This document shows positions 8,015-17,916 of a stretch of DNA of 64,000 bases, in pieces. The notes beneath the pieces are model-generated. The model was given only the letters and a program-made list of their open reading frames with translations. It was not told where the DNA came from and ran no database searches. The stretch covers positions 3,844,373 to 3,908,372 of the forward strand of contig NZ_KE386572.1 of NCBI RefSeq assembly GCF_000427665.1, written 5' to 3'. The stretch comes from Geminicoccus roseus DSM 18922 (lineage in GTDB: Bacteria > Pseudomonadota > Alphaproteobacteria > Geminicoccales > Geminicoccaceae). The stretch's first letter is position 1, and every line of letters begins with the position of its first letter. The position numbers were made by a program, and so were the translations under genes.

Positions 8015-10410
8015 AGCTCACGCTCCCCTGGCTGAAAGAACATCTCGACACCGAGGCGGATGTCGAGACGATCGCCACCAAGCTCACCGATCTCGGCCTG
8101 GAGGTCGAGGCGATCAGCGATCCCGGCGCGGCGCTGGAAGGCTTCCAGGTCGCCGAGATCGTCGAGGCCGAGCGCCATCCGCAGGCGGACCGGCTCTGGG
8201 CGCTCAAGGTGCGCTCCGGCGCCGGCATGCACAGCGTGGTCTGCGGTGCCACCAACGTGCGCGCCGGCCTGCGCGGCATCCTGGCGACGCCTGGCCTGGT
8301 GGTGCCGGCCACCGGCGACACCCTAACCAAGGCCAGCATCCGCGGGGTGCCCTCCGAGGGCATGATGTGCTCCTGGCGCGAGCTGGGCCTGGGCGAGGAC
8401 CATGACGGGATCATCGACCTGCCGGACGCCCCGGAGGTCGGGACGCCGGCCGTGGCGGCGCTCGGCATCGAGGGGCCGGTCATCGAGCTGAAGGTGACGC
8501 CGGACCGCGCCGACTGCTTCGGTGTCCTGGGCATTGCCCGCGACCTCGCCGCTGCCGGCCTCGGCCGCCTGAAGTCCCGCGACTTCGAGCCGGTGGCGCC
8601 GTCGACCGATGCTGCCACCCGCACCAGCTTCGACTTCGCGCCCGGCAATGAGCAGGCCTGCCCGCTGTTCGTCACCCGCACCATCCGGGGCGTCGCCAAC
8701 GGCCCGAGCCCGGCCTGGCTGGCGCGCCGCCTGACCGCAATCGGCCTGCGCCCGATCTCCACCCTCGTGGACATCACCAACTACCTGACCTTCGACCTCG
8801 GCCGCCCGCTGCACGTGTTCGATCGCAACAAGCTCAAGGGCGAGCTGCGCCTGCGCGAGGCCGTCGACGGCGAGACCCTGGAAGGGCTGGACGGCAGGAC
8901 CCACACGCTGGCCGCCGGCATGACGGTGATCTGCGACGACACCGGCGTGGTCAGCCTGGCCGGCGTGGTCGGCGGTGTCTCGACCAGCTGCGACGAGGCC
9001 ACCACCGACGTGGTGCTCGAGGTCGCCCTGTTCGACCCGCTGCGCACCGCCGAGACCGGCCGCCGCCTGGGCATCGACAGCGACGCCCGCACCCGCTTCG
9101 AGCGCGGCATCGATCCTGAGCTGGTGCTGCCGTCCACCGAGTTCGCCACCCGTCTGATCCAGGAGCTCTGCGGCGGCCGGGCCGGCCCGGTCGAGGTCAC
9201 CGGCAAGGTGCCGGAGACCCATGCCACCGTCGCCTTCCATACCGCGCAGATCGCGCGCTTGGCCGGAATCACGGTCGAGCGCGACGAGATGGAGCGAGGC
9301 CTGAAGGCGCTGGGCTTCACCATCGAGGGCGGCCCCGACCTCTACGAGATCGGCGTGCCGTCGTGGCGGCATGACGTGTCCACCGAGGCCTGCATCGTCG
9401 AGGAGGTCGCCCGCCTGCACGGCTACGACCATATCCCGCCGGTCTCGGTGCCGCGCACCGCCGCAGTCGCCGCGCCGGTGGTGACGCCGGAGCAGCGCCG
9501 CCGCACCGACGTGCGCCGGCTGGCTGCCGCGCGCGGCCTCCTGGAAGCGGTCACCTGGACGTTCATGCCGGAAGCACAGGCCAGGCGCTTTGGCGCCGAG
9601 GCCCCGATCCTCCTGCGCAACCCGATCCACGCCGACCTGGCGGCCCTGCGCCCCTCGATCCTGCCCAATCTGTTGGATGCGGTCCGCCGCAACGCGGATC
9701 GCGGCTTCCGCTCGGGCGGGCTGTTCGAGGTGGGGCCGCGCTTCATCGCCGCCGAGCCCGGGCAGCAGTGCCGGTCCTGCGCCGGCCTGCGCTTTGGGGA
9801 AATGCGCGGCCGGCACTGGGCGGAGCCGGCCCGCAACGTCGACCTGTTCGACGTGAAGGCCGATGTGCTGGCCCTGCTGGCCGCCGCCGGTGCCAAGGTC
9901 GACACGGCCCAGGTCAGCGCCGATGCGCCCGACTGGTTCCATCCGGGCCGCTCCGGCCGGGTGCGGCTCGGTCCCCAGGTGCTGGCGTCGTTCGGGGAGG
10001 TCCATCCGGCGATCCTGGCCAAGGCCGGGATCGACCTGCCGGTCATGGCCTTCGAGTTCGACCTGGACAGCCTGCCCAAGCCGCGTGCCAAGGCCGGGCG
10101 GAGCCGGGGACCTCTGCATGCCTCTCCCTACCAGGCGGTCGAGCGCGACTTCGCCTTCGTCGTCGACGAGGCGGTGGCGGTGGACGCCCTCCTCAAGGCG
10201 ATCCGCCAGGCGGAGAAGCAGCTGGTGCGGGACGTGTCGGTGTTCGACGTCTATCGTGGCGCGGCGCTCGGGGATGGCCGCAAGTCGGTGGCGATCGGCG
10301 TGCGGCTGCAGTCGCAGGACCGTACCCTGACCGAGGAGATGATCGAGGCGGCTTCCCAGAAGATCGTCGCGAGCGTCGTCAAGGCGACCGGCGCCACCCT
10401 GCGCGGCTGA
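8011..10410 (+). CDS. pheT: phenylalanyl-tRNA synthetase beta subunit
   Basis: Beta subunit of PheRS, which carries the editing domain and tRNA-binding modules. The 799-residue product begins [17 protein letters not shown], followed by the EMAP-like tRNA-binding domain (about 40-150), the B3/B4 core with [12 protein letters not shown] and AGVVGG, the B5 domain, and a C-terminal anticodon-binding fold with [11 protein letters not shown] and [22 protein letters not shown]. It starts at ATG 8011 inside the end of pheS. Length and domain order are normal. Confidence 0.95.
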   Translation: MKLTLPWLKEHLDTEADVETIATKLTDLGLEVEAISDPGAALEGFQVAEIVEAERHPQADRLWALKVRSGAGMHSVVCGATNVRAGLRGILATPGLVVPATGDTLTKASIRGVPSEGMMCSWRELGLGEDHDGIIDLPDAPEVGTPAVAALGIEGPVIELKVTPDRADCFGVLGIARDLAAAGLGRLKSRDFEPVAPSTDAATRTSFDFAPGNEQACPLFVTRTIRGVANGPSPAWLARRLTAIGLRPISTLVDITNYLTFDLGRPLHVFDRNKLKGELRLREAVDGETLEGLDGRTHTLAAGMTVICDDTGVVSLAGVVGGVSTSCDEATTDVVLEVALFDPLRTAETGRRLGIDSDARTRFERGIDPELVLPSTEFATRLIQELCGGRAGPVEVTGKVPETHATVAFHTAQIARLAGITVERDEMERGLKALGFTIEGGPDLYEIGVPSWRHDVSTEACIVEEVARLHGYDHIPPVSVPRTAAVAAPVVTPEQRRRTDVRRLAAARGLLEAVTWTFMPEAQARRFGAEAPILLRNPIHADLAALRPSILPNLLDAVRRNADRGFRSGGLFEVGPRFIAAEPGQQCRSCAGLRFGEMRGRHWAEPARNVDLFDVKADVLALLAAAGAKVDTAQVSADAPDWFHPGRSGRVRLGPQVLASFGEVHPAILAKAGIDLPVMAFEFDLDSLPKPRAKAGRSRGPLHASPYQAVERDFAFVVDEAVAVDALLKAIRQAEKQLVRDVSVFDVYRGAALGDGRKSVAIGVRLQSQDRTLTEEMIEAASQKIVASVVKATGATLRG

Positions 10411-10559
10411 CCGGAACGCTTCCTGGCCATGCGGTGTCTCGTCGTCGCGCGAGGCTGCTGCATGGCCGAAACCGCTTGCCGCCCGGAGCCATGGGCGTTT
10501 GGATGCCGCCCGCGCTCATAGGGCGCCAATCATGGTTTCGTCAGGGAAGCATCCAGAAC

Positions 10560-11732
10560 ATGAACGACAGGCTCCGTTTCGGCGTCTTCATGGCGCCGTT
10601 CCACGCCGCCGGCGTCAATCCTACGCTGGCACTGCAGCGCGACCTGCAACTGGTCGAGCACCTGGATGCCCTGGGCTATGACGAGGCGTGGTTCGGCGAG
10701 CATCATTCCGCCGGCAGCGAGATCATCGCCTCGCCGGAGATCTTCATCGCCGCCGCCGCCGAGCGGACCCGGCGGATCAAGCTCGGCACCGGCGTCGTCA
10801 GCCTGTCCTATCACAACCCGCTTTGGGTGGCCGAGCGCATCGTGATGCTGGATCACCTGACCCATGGCCGGGTGATGCTGGGGGTGGGGCCGGGAGCTCT
10901 GCCGACTGACGCCCAGATGATCGGCATCGACCAGGCCGACACCCGGCGGCTGCTCGAGGAGAGCCTGGACGTCATCATGCGCCTGCTCACCACCGAGGAG
11001 CCGGTGACCTTCAGGAACGAGCGCTGGGACCTGCGCGAGGCGCGCCTGCACCTGCGCCCCTATTCCAACCCGCTGTTCGATGTCGCGGTGGCGGCGGTGG
11101 CTTCGCCTTCCGGCCCGCGCCTGGCCGGCCGCTATGGCTGCGGCCTTCTGTCGATCGGTGCCACCATGGCGGCGGGCTATGACGCCCTGGCCCTCCACTG
11201 GGGCGTGATGGAGGAGTGCGCGGCGCGGGCCGGCACCACCGTCGACCGCTCCAAGTGGCGCCTGGTCGGCCTGGTCCATGCCGCGGAGACCACCGAGCAG
11301 GCCTACAAGGACGTCGAGTACGGCATCGAGCAGTGGTTCCACTACTTCCAGTCGGTGGCTGCCTTCCCGCAGATGGCGGTGCCCGGGCGCACCGTGCGCG
11401 AGATGATCGACCTCGTGAACGAGACCGGCCTGGGCGCGGTCGGCACGCCGGACATGGTGACCGGCCAGATCGAGCGGCTCTGGAAGCAGTCGAATGGCGG
11501 TTTCGGCGCCTATCTGATGCTGGCTCATGAATGGGCCAATCCGGTGGCCACCAAGCTCAGCTACGACCTGATCGCCCAGCACGTGATGCCGCGCTTCCAG
11601 GGCCAGGCGCACTCGACGCTGCAGGCCGCGGAGCGGGCAGGGGCGGTGCGCACCGAGCTGGCCGAGAAGCAGAGCCAGGCGGTGGATGCGATGCGGCAGA
11701 AATACGACGCGGAGCGTGCCGCCAGCCGCTGA
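10560..11732 (+). CDS. LLM-class flavin-dependent oxidoreductase (luciferase-like monooxygenase)
   Basis: A bacterial-luciferase-type enzyme using reduced flavin and O2; substrate unknown. The 390-residue product has the TIM-barrel signatures FGVFMAPFH, YDEAWFGEHHSAG near residues 40-50, RIKLGTGVVSLSYHNPL and GRVMLGVGPGALPTDA. ATG 10560 is the best match to homologous starts; an in-frame ATG lies upstream at 10489-10510. It stands between pheT and lepA with its own hairpin downstream, so it is probably monocistronic. Relatives are variously called limonene, alkanal or alkane monooxygenases, and I would not choose among them. Confidence 0.85.
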   Translation: MNDRLRFGVFMAPFHAAGVNPTLALQRDLQLVEHLDALGYDEAWFGEHHSAGSEIIASPEIFIAAAAERTRRIKLGTGVVSLSYHNPLWVAERIVMLDHLTHGRVMLGVGPGALPTDAQMIGIDQADTRRLLEESLDVIMRLLTTEEPVTFRNERWDLREARLHLRPYSNPLFDVAVAAVASPSGPRLAGRYGCGLLSIGATMAAGYDALALHWGVMEECAARAGTTVDRSKWRLVGLVHAAETTEQAYKDVEYGIEQWFHYFQSVAAFPQMAVPGRTVREMIDLVNETGLGAVGTPDMVTGQIERLWKQSNGGFGAYLMLAHEWANPVATKLSYDLIAQHVMPRFQGQAHSTLQAAERAGAVRTELAEKQSQAVDAMRQKYDAERAASR

Positions 11733-11739
11733 ACCGGCG

Positions 11740-11776
11740 AAATCGGGCCGGGCAGGACGTCTGCACGGCCCGATTT
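11740..11776 (+). terminator. hairpin between the LLM monooxygenase and lepA
   Basis: An 11-bp perfect stem (11740-11750 with 11766-11776) ends in three T. Inside it a further four pairs (11752-11755 with 11761-11764) extend the helix across one mismatch. It lies just after the monooxygenase stop and probably terminates it. Confidence 0.55.
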
Positions 11777-11846
11777 GGGGCGAGGGGCTTGGCTTGCGGC
11801 CGTTCCGCGTGCACATAGCGGCGGCCCCTCGTCTGCTCAGGCTTCC

Positions 11847-13646
11847 ATGACCGACCTCGCCCGCATCCGCAACTTCGCCATCGTGGCTCACATCGACCAC
11901 GGCAAGTCCACGCTCGCCGACCGCTTCATCGAGCTGTGCGGCGGGCTGCAGGCGCGCCAGATGACGAGCCAGGTGCTCGACAGCATGGACATCGAGCGCG
12001 AGCGCGGCATCACCATCAAGGCGCAGACCGTCCGCCTCGCCTACAAGGCGAAGGACGGCCTGGACTACGTCTTCAACCTCATCGACACGCCCGGCCATGT
12101 CGACTTCTCCTACGAGGTGTCGCGGTCGATGCGCGCCTGCGAGGGCGCCATCCTGCTGGTCGACGCCACCCAGGGGGTGGAAGCGCAGACGCTGGCCAAC
12201 GCCTACCAGGCGATCGACGCCGACCTCGAACTGGTCCCGGTGCTCAACAAGGTCGACCTGCCGGCCTCCGAGCCCGACCGGGTCAAGGCGCAGATCGAGG
12301 ACATCATCGGCCTTGACGCTTCCGAGGCGCTGATGATCTCGGCCAAGACCGGCCAGGGCGTGGGCGAGGTGCTGGAGGCGGTGGTCCGGCAGGTGCCGCC
12401 GCCGACCGGCGATGCCGAGGCGCCGCTGCGCGCGCTGGTCGTGGACAGCTGGTACGACGCTTATCTGGGCGTGGTGGTGCTGATCCGAATCCGCGAGGGC
12501 ACCATCACCAAGGGCACCCGCATCCAGATGATGGGTACCCGCGCCGTACACCCGGTGGACCGGGTCGGCGTGTTCACGCCCAAGAAGGTCGAGGTCGCCT
12601 CGCTCGGGCCGGGCGAGGTCGGCTTCCTGACCGCCAGCATCAAGGAACTGGCGGACGCCCAGGTCGGCGACACCATCACCGAGGAGAAGCGGCCAGCAGC
12701 CGAGCCGCTGCCTGGCTTCCGGCCTTCCCAGCCGGTGGTCTGGTGCTCGATGTTCCCGACCGACACCGCCGAGTTCGGCAACCTGCGCGAGAGCCTGGCC
12801 AAGCTGCGCCTGAACGATTCCAGCTTCGCCTACGAGCCCGAGCAGTCCCTGGCGCTGGGGCCGGGCTTCCGCTGCGGCTTCCTGGGCCTGCTGCACCTGG
12901 AGATCGTCCAGGAGCGGCTGGACCGCGAGTTCGACCTCGACCTGATCGTCACCGCGCCCTCGGTCATCTACAAGGTCCACCTGACCGGCGGCGACGTGCA
13001 CCAGATGCACAACCCGGCCGACTATCCGGAAGTGACCAAGATCGAGTTCATCGAGGAGCCCTGGATCAAGGCCACCATCTTGGTGCCGGACGAGTATCTG
13101 GGCGCGATCCTCGGCCTGTGCAGCGAGAAGCGCGGCCGTCAGGTGGAGCTGACCTATGTCGGCACCCGGGCGATGGTCGTCTACAACCTGCCGCTCGGCG
13201 AGGTGGTGTACGACTTCTACGACCGGCTGAAGTCGCTCAGCCGCGGCTATGCCAGCTTCGACTACCAGCTGGGTGACTACGAGGAGAGCGACCTCGTCAA
13301 GCTGTCGATCCTGATCAACGGCGATCCGGTCGACAGCCTGGCGCTGATCGTGCACCGCTCCGCTGCCGAGACCCGGGGCCGCGCCCTGTGCGAGCGGCTC
13401 AAGGAGCTGATCCCCAGGCAGAACATCCAGATCGCCATCCAGGCGGCGATCGGGGCGAAGGTGATCGCGCGCGAGACGATCAAGCCGTTCCGCAAGGACG
13501 TGATCGCCGGCTGCTACGGCGGTGACGTCACCCGCAAGCGCAAGCTGCTGGAGAAGCAGAAGGCCGGCAAGAAGCGCATGCGCTCCATTGGCAAGGTGGA
13601 GATCCCGCAGGCAGCCTTCCTGGCGGCGCTCAAGATGGAGGGCTGA
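11847..13646 (+). CDS. lepA: elongation factor 4 (translational GTPase LepA)
   Basis: Ribosome-associated GTPase implicated in back-translocation and ribosome biogenesis. The 599-residue product matches LepA length. G1 is [10 protein letters not shown]3 is DTPGH, and the LepA-specific C-terminal domain includes GSIGKVEIP-like sequence [22 protein letters not shown] 11847 gives [19 protein letters not shown], the normal N-terminus. It stands alone between the monooxygenase and dnaB. Confidence 0.96.
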   Translation: MTDLARIRNFAIVAHIDHGKSTLADRFIELCGGLQARQMTSQVLDSMDIERERGITIKAQTVRLAYKAKDGLDYVFNLIDTPGHVDFSYEVSRSMRACEGAILLVDATQGVEAQTLANAYQAIDADLELVPVLNKVDLPASEPDRVKAQIEDIIGLDASEALMISAKTGQGVGEVLEAVVRQVPPPTGDAEAPLRALVVDSWYDAYLGVVVLIRIREGTITKGTRIQMMGTRAVHPVDRVGVFTPKKVEVASLGPGEVGFLTASIKELADAQVGDTITEEKRPAAEPLPGFRPSQPVVWCSMFPTDTAEFGNLRESLAKLRLNDSSFAYEPEQSLALGPGFRCGFLGLLHLEIVQERLDREFDLDLIVTAPSVIYKVHLTGGDVHQMHNPADYPEVTKIEFIEEPWIKATILVPDEYLGAILGLCSEKRGRQVELTYVGTRAMVVYNLPLGEVVYDFYDRLKSLSRGYASFDYQLGDYEESDLVKLSILINGDPVDSLALIVHRSAAETRGRALCERLKELIPRQNIQIAIQAAIGAKVIARETIKPFRKDVIAGCYGGDVTRKRKLLEKQKAGKKRMRSIGKVEIPQAAFLAALKMEG

Positions 13647-13752
13647 GCCCTCCATCGCCAGCCATGCGCTGCGTTCAGGCCAGGGTTGCCTGATGCGGCT
13701 TTGTGGCCGTAGCGGCCTCGCACCTGTGGCCTGCCCCTGGTAGAGATCGCCC

Positions 13753-15255
13753 ATGGCCGAGATCATGATCGCACCGCTGCCGCACGGGCAGGACAACGAG
13801 CCCGCGTTCCGCGTCCGCCCGCACAATCTGGAGGCGGAGCAGGCGGTTCTGGGCGGGATCCTCGTCGACAACGAGGCGTTCCACCGGGCCGCCGAGTTCC
13901 TGACCGCCGAGCATTTCTACGAGCCGGTCCATGCCCGGATCTGGGCGATGTGCGCCCAGCGGATCGAGCGCGGCCTGCTGGCCGACCCGGTGACCCTCAA
14001 GCTCCTGTTCGAGGACGACGAGGCGCTCAAGGGCATGGAGGGGGCCAAGTACCTCGCCAAGCTCGCGCGCGCCGCCGAGGCGGTGCTGGACGTCGGCCAC
14101 TATGCCGAGCAGATCCACGACCTGGCGCTCAAGCGCGGCCTGATCGACGTCGGCACCGAGGTGGTCAACCGCGCCCACGACAAGTCGGAAACGGCGCCCG
14201 GGCGCGAGCAGATCGAGGAAGCCGAGCAGAAGCTGTTCCGCCTGGCCGAGGCGGGCGCCGCCGAAGGCGGTTTCCGGCCGTTCACCAACGTGATCACCGC
14301 CGCGGTCGACCTGGTCCAGGATGCCTTCAAGAAGGCCGGCCGGGTCACCGGCGTGCCGACCGGCCTGCAGGGGCTGGATGACAAGCTGGGCGGGCTGCAG
14401 CCATCCGACCTGCTGATCCTGGCCGGCCGTCCCTCCATGGGCAAGACCGCCCTGGCGGTCACCATCGCCGCCAATTCCGCGGCGACGTCGATGGACGACG
14501 AGGACGAGAACAAGCTCTACCCGGTCGGCGTGTTCTCGCTGGAGATGTCGGCCGAGCAGCTGGCGACCCGGCTTCTTTCCGCCGAATCCAGGATCCCGTC
14601 GGACGAGCTGCGCCGGGGCATGCTCGACGAGGATGCCTGGAAGCGCCTGGTGGTGGCCAGCCAGGAACTGGCCCGCCGCCCGCTCTATATCGACGACACG
14701 CCGGCGCTCAGCATCCAGGCAGTCCGCACCCGCGCCCGCCGCCTGAAGCGTCGCCACGGCCTGTCCGTGCTGGTGGTCGACTACCTGCAGCTTCTGCGCG
14801 GCAGCACGGCCTCGCAGGCCAATCGCGTCCAGGAGGTGAGCGAGATCACCCAGGGGCTGAAGGCGATCGCCAAGGAACTGAACATCCCGGTCCTGGCGCT
14901 CTCGCAGCTCTCCCGCGCCGTCGAGCAGCGCGAGGACAAGCGGCCGATGCTCTCGGACCTGCGCGAATCGGGATCGATCGAGCAGGATGCCGACGTGGTG
15001 ATGTTCGTGTTCCGCGAGGAATATTACCTGTCCCGCTCCGAGCCGATGCAGCGGGAAGGCGAGGACCGCGACAAGTACAACGCCCGCTACGCCGAGTGGC
15101 ACGAGCGGATGGAGAAGAGCGCCAACAAGGCCGACGTGATCGTCGCCAAGCACCGCCATGGCTCGATCGGCACGGTGACCCTGCAGTTCGACGCGCAGTA
15201 CGGCCGGTTCCGCAACCCCGAGATGATCGACTACAGCGATGCGCCACCGTTCTGA
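13753..15255 (+). CDS. dnaB: replicative DNA helicase
   Basis: Hexameric 5'-3' helicase of the replication fork. The 500-residue product has the N-terminal primase-binding domain (RVRPHNLEAEQAVLGGILVD), the RecA-like domain with Walker A GRPSMGKTAL, Walker B LVVDYLQLL and the H4 sequence LSQLSRAVEQREDKRPMLSDLR, with KHRHGSIGTVTLQF near the end. No intein is visible. Its last 17 bases overlap the alr start, a dnaB-alr pairing seen in many proteobacteria. Confidence 0.96.
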   Translation: MAEIMIAPLPHGQDNEPAFRVRPHNLEAEQAVLGGILVDNEAFHRAAEFLTAEHFYEPVHARIWAMCAQRIERGLLADPVTLKLLFEDDEALKGMEGAKYLAKLARAAEAVLDVGHYAEQIHDLALKRGLIDVGTEVVNRAHDKSETAPGREQIEEAEQKLFRLAEAGAAEGGFRPFTNVITAAVDLVQDAFKKAGRVTGVPTGLQGLDDKLGGLQPSDLLILAGRPSMGKTALAVTIAANSAATSMDDEDENKLYPVGVFSLEMSAEQLATRLLSAESRIPSDELRRGMLDEDAWKRLVVASQELARRPLYIDDTPALSIQAVRTRARRLKRRHGLSVLVVDYLQLLRGSTASQANRVQEVSEITQGLKAIAKELNIPVLALSQLSRAVEQREDKRPMLSDLRESGSIEQDADVVMFVFREEYYLSRSEPMQREGEDRDKYNARYAEWHERMEKSANKADVIVAKHRHGSIGTVTLQFDAQYGRFRNPEMIDYSDAPPF

Positions 15256-16342
15256 GCCGGTCTTCACCAGCGACCGGCCCCTGCTCGAGGTGGATCTCGA
15301 CGCGATCGTCGCCAACCGCCGGCTGCTGATGGACCTCGCTCCGTCGGCGGAAGTGGCGGGCGTGCTGAAGGCGGACGGCTACGGGCTGGGGGCCGTCCAG
15401 GTGGCGGGCGCGCTGGCGGCGGATGGCTGCCAGACCTTCTTCGTGGCCACCAGCGACGAGGCGCTGGCCTTACGCCAAAGCCAGCCGGACGCCCGGATCT
15501 TCCTGCTGGGCGGCCCTGGCTGGGGTGCCGAGCGCGAACTCGCCCAGGCCCGGATCCTGCCGGCGCTGAACGACCCGTCCCAGCTGGCGCGCTGGCGCGC
15601 AACCGCCGCTGACCTGGGACGCCGGCTGCCGGCGGCCATCCAGCTCGACACCGGCATGTGCCGGCTGGGGTTCGACGCGAAGGATCTGGGCGACCTGGAC
15701 CTGGAAGGCATCGACCTCGTGCTGGTGCTGAGCCATCTGGGCGTGGCGGACGAGCCGGGCCATCCGCTGAACGAGACCCAGCACCAGGCCTTCCAGGCGA
15801 TGCGCGCGCTGCTGCCGGCAGCCCCGGCCAGCTTGGCCGCGTCGTCGGGAATCCTTCTGGGCAAGCGCTTCCATTTCGACCTGGTCCGCCCGGGCATCGC
15901 GCTCTACGGCGCGCAGCCGGTGGCGGACAGGCCGGTCGCCCTGAAGCCGGTGGTCCGGCTGATGGTTAGGGTCATTCAGGTCCACGATGTTGAGGCGCCG
16001 GGCACCGTGGGCTACGGTGCCACGCATCAGGTCGCCAGGGGAACGCGCATCGCCACCCTGCCGATTGGTTACGCCGACGGCCTCCTGCGGGCCGCCGGCG
16101 GCAGGATCACCGTGAAAGTGGCGGGAATGGACGTGCCGGTCGTTGGCCGTATCTCGATGGATCTCGTCACGATCGACGTGACCGCGCTGGACGGCCAGGT
16201 GCGCCCCGGCACGCCGGTCGAGGTCCTGGCCGGTGCCGGGGCAGTCGACCGCTACGCCGCCGCGGCCGGGACGATTCCCTACGAGCTGCTGGTCAGGCTG
16301 GGGTCGCGCATCGAGCGCCGCTATGTTGGAGGTGGTGCTTGA
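15239..16342 (+). CDS. alr: alanine racemase
   Basis: PLP enzyme making D-alanine for peptidoglycan. The 367-residue product has the PLP-binding lysine at K44 in GVLKADGYGLG, the central barrel, and the C-terminal region with VGYGATH (catalytic Tyr), LPIGYADG and GRISMDL. ATG 15239 lies within the last codons of dnaB, giving a 17-base overlap and probable coupling. Its stop overlaps the TTG start of mlaE. Confidence 0.94.
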   Translation: MRHRSEPVFTSDRPLLEVDLDAIVANRRLLMDLAPSAEVAGVLKADGYGLGAVQVAGALAADGCQTFFVATSDEALALRQSQPDARIFLLGGPGWGAERELAQARILPALNDPSQLARWRATAADLGRRLPAAIQLDTGMCRLGFDAKDLGDLDLEGIDLVLVLSHLGVADEPGHPLNETQHQAFQAMRALLPAAPASLAASSGILLGKRFHFDLVRPGIALYGAQPVADRPVALKPVVRLMVRVIQVHDVEAPGTVGYGATHQVARGTRIATLPIGYADGLLRAAGGRITVKVAGMDVPVVGRISMDLVTIDVTALDGQVRPGTPVEVLAGAGAVDRYAAAAGTIPYELLVRLGSRIERRYVGGGA

Positions 16343-17112
16343 ATCCGTTGCGTCAGATCGGGGCGGCTGTTCTCGATCTCTGCCAGCATGTGGGTGCGCT
16401 CGTATCCTTTGCCCTCGTCTCCATCACCCGGGGATTGATCGGCCCCTGGTACCCGGCGCAGATCCTGCGCCAGATGGTGGATATCGGCTTCTACTCGCTG
16501 CCGGTGGTGGGGCTTACCGCGATCTTCACCGGCATGGTGCTGGCCCTGCAGTCGCACACCGGCTTCGCCCGGTTCGAGGCGGAATCGGCGGTGGCGACCA
16601 TCGTCGTCGTCTCGCTCACCCGGGAGCTCGGGCCGGTGCTGGCCGGGCTGATGGTGGCTGGCCGGGTCGGCGCCGCCATGGCGGCCGAGCTCGGCACCAT
16701 GCGGGTGACCGAGCAGATCGACGCGCTTACCACGCTCTCCACCGATCCCCAGCGCTACCTGATCTTCCCGCGCCTGCTGGCCGGCACCCTGATGCTGCCG
16801 CTGCTGGTGATGGTCGCCGACGTGATCGGCGTGTTCGGCGGCTTCCTGGTCGGGGTCAGCAAGCTGGGCTTCAGCCCCTACGCCTACATGGATCAGACCT
16901 GGCTCTACCTGGAAGCGCAGGACGTGCTGGTCGGCCTGGCCAAGGCCGCGGTGTTCGGCTTCATCGTCACGCTGATGGGCTGCTGGCACGGCTACCAGAG
17001 TCGCGGCGGCGCCCAGGGCGTCGGCCTCGCCACCACCCAGGCGGTGGTGACCGGCGCCATCCTGATCCTGGTCTTCGACTACATCATGACCGAGATCTTC
17101 TTCACCCGATGA
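16339..17112 (+). CDS. mlaE: MlaE-family phospholipid ABC transporter permease
   Basis: Inner-membrane permease of a retrograde phospholipid transport (Mla) system that maintains outer-membrane lipid asymmetry. The 257-residue product has several membrane segments and the MlaE hallmarks VGLTAIFTGMVLALQ, TRELGPVLAGLMVAGRVGAAMAAELGTM and EQIDAL. It starts at TTG 16339, overlapping the alr stop (TTGA), with GGAGGTGG just upstream. mlaF follows with an ATGA overlap. The MCE-domain partner mlaD is not in this window. Confidence 0.88.
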   Translation: MNPLRQIGAAVLDLCQHVGALVSFALVSITRGLIGPWYPAQILRQMVDIGFYSLPVVGLTAIFTGMVLALQSHTGFARFEAESAVATIVVVSLTRELGPVLAGLMVAGRVGAAMAAELGTMRVTEQIDALTTLSTDPQRYLIFPRLLAGTLMLPLLVMVADVIGVFGGFLVGVSKLGFSPYAYMDQTWLYLEAQDVLVGLAKAAVFGFIVTLMGCWHGYQSRGGAQGVGLATTQAVVTGAILILVFDYIMTEIFFTR

Positions 17113-17882
17113 CCCAAGCACCCTCCAAGATCGCGGTTCGCGGCCTGTACAAGTCCTTCGGACCGAAGAAGGTGCTGCAGGGCGTCGACCTGGACGTCCC
17201 CGCCGGCAGTTCGGTGGTCGTCATCGGCGGCTCCGGCACCGGCAAATCGGTGCTCCTGAAATGCATCCTGGGCCTGATGTCCGCCGACTCCGGGTCGATC
17301 AAGGTCGACGGCACCGAGGTCGTCGGGGCCTCGGGGAAGGAACTGGCGGAGATCCGCCACAAGTTCGGGATGCTGTTCCAGGGCGGGGCGCTGTTCGACT
17401 CCCTGCCGGTCTGGCAGAACGTCAGCTTCGGGGTGCAGGCGCGCGAGAAGATCGGCAAGGCCGAGGCCAAGCGGATCGCCGTCGAAAACCTGGAGAAGGT
17501 CGGCCTGTCGCCCGACGTCGCCGACCTGATGCCGGCGGAACTGTCGGGCGGCATGCAGAAGCGGGTCGGCCTCGCCCGAGCCGTGGCGCTGAAGCCGGAA
17601 ATCATCTTCTTCGACGAGCCGACCACCGGGCTCGACCCGATCATGGCCGACGTGATCAACGAACTGATCCGGACCATCACCCGCGCGATGGGCGCCACGG
17701 CCCTCTCGATCACCCACGACATGGCTTCGGTCCGCAAGATCGCGGACTATGTCGCCATGCTCTACCAGGGAAAGGTGATCTGGTTCGGGTCGGTCGACGA
17801 TCTCGACCGGTCGGGCAACGAGCATGTCGACCAGTTCATCCATGGCCGCGCCGACGGGCCCATCGTGGTCGGCAAGCGCTGA
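17109..17882 (+). CDS. mlaF: MlaF-like phospholipid ABC transporter ATPase
   Basis: Cytosolic ATPase partner of MlaE. The 257-residue product has Walker A GGSGTGKSVLLK, Q-loop MLFQGGALFDSLPVWQNV (the ALFDSL sequence is typical of the Mla/Mkl ATPases), signature LSGGMQKRVGLARA, Walker B IIFFDEPTTGLD and the H-loop in SITHDM. It starts at ATG 17109 and overlaps mlaE by four bases. radA follows after 34 bases, so any MlaD/MlaC partners must be encoded elsewhere. Confidence 0.88.
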   Translation: MTQAPSKIAVRGLYKSFGPKKVLQGVDLDVPAGSSVVVIGGSGTGKSVLLKCILGLMSADSGSIKVDGTEVVGASGKELAEIRHKFGMLFQGGALFDSLPVWQNVSFGVQAREKIGKAEAKRIAVENLEKVGLSPDVADLMPAELSGGMQKRVGLARAVALKPEIIFFDEPTTGLDPIMADVINELIRTITRAMGATALSITHDMASVRKIADYVAMLYQGKVIWFGSVDDLDRSGNEHVDQFIHGRADGPIVVGKR

Positions 17883-17916
17883 GCATCGTCCGGCAGAGTC
17901 CGTCGGGAGGTTCGTG

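Noticed and set aside
10530-13871. A 1,113-codon open frame on the minus strand across the LLM gene and lepA
   Set aside because: It is the antisense of well-recognised genes; long open antisense frames arise from high GC at third codon positions. Its product is low-complexity His/Asp/Arg/Leu-rich and matches nothing.
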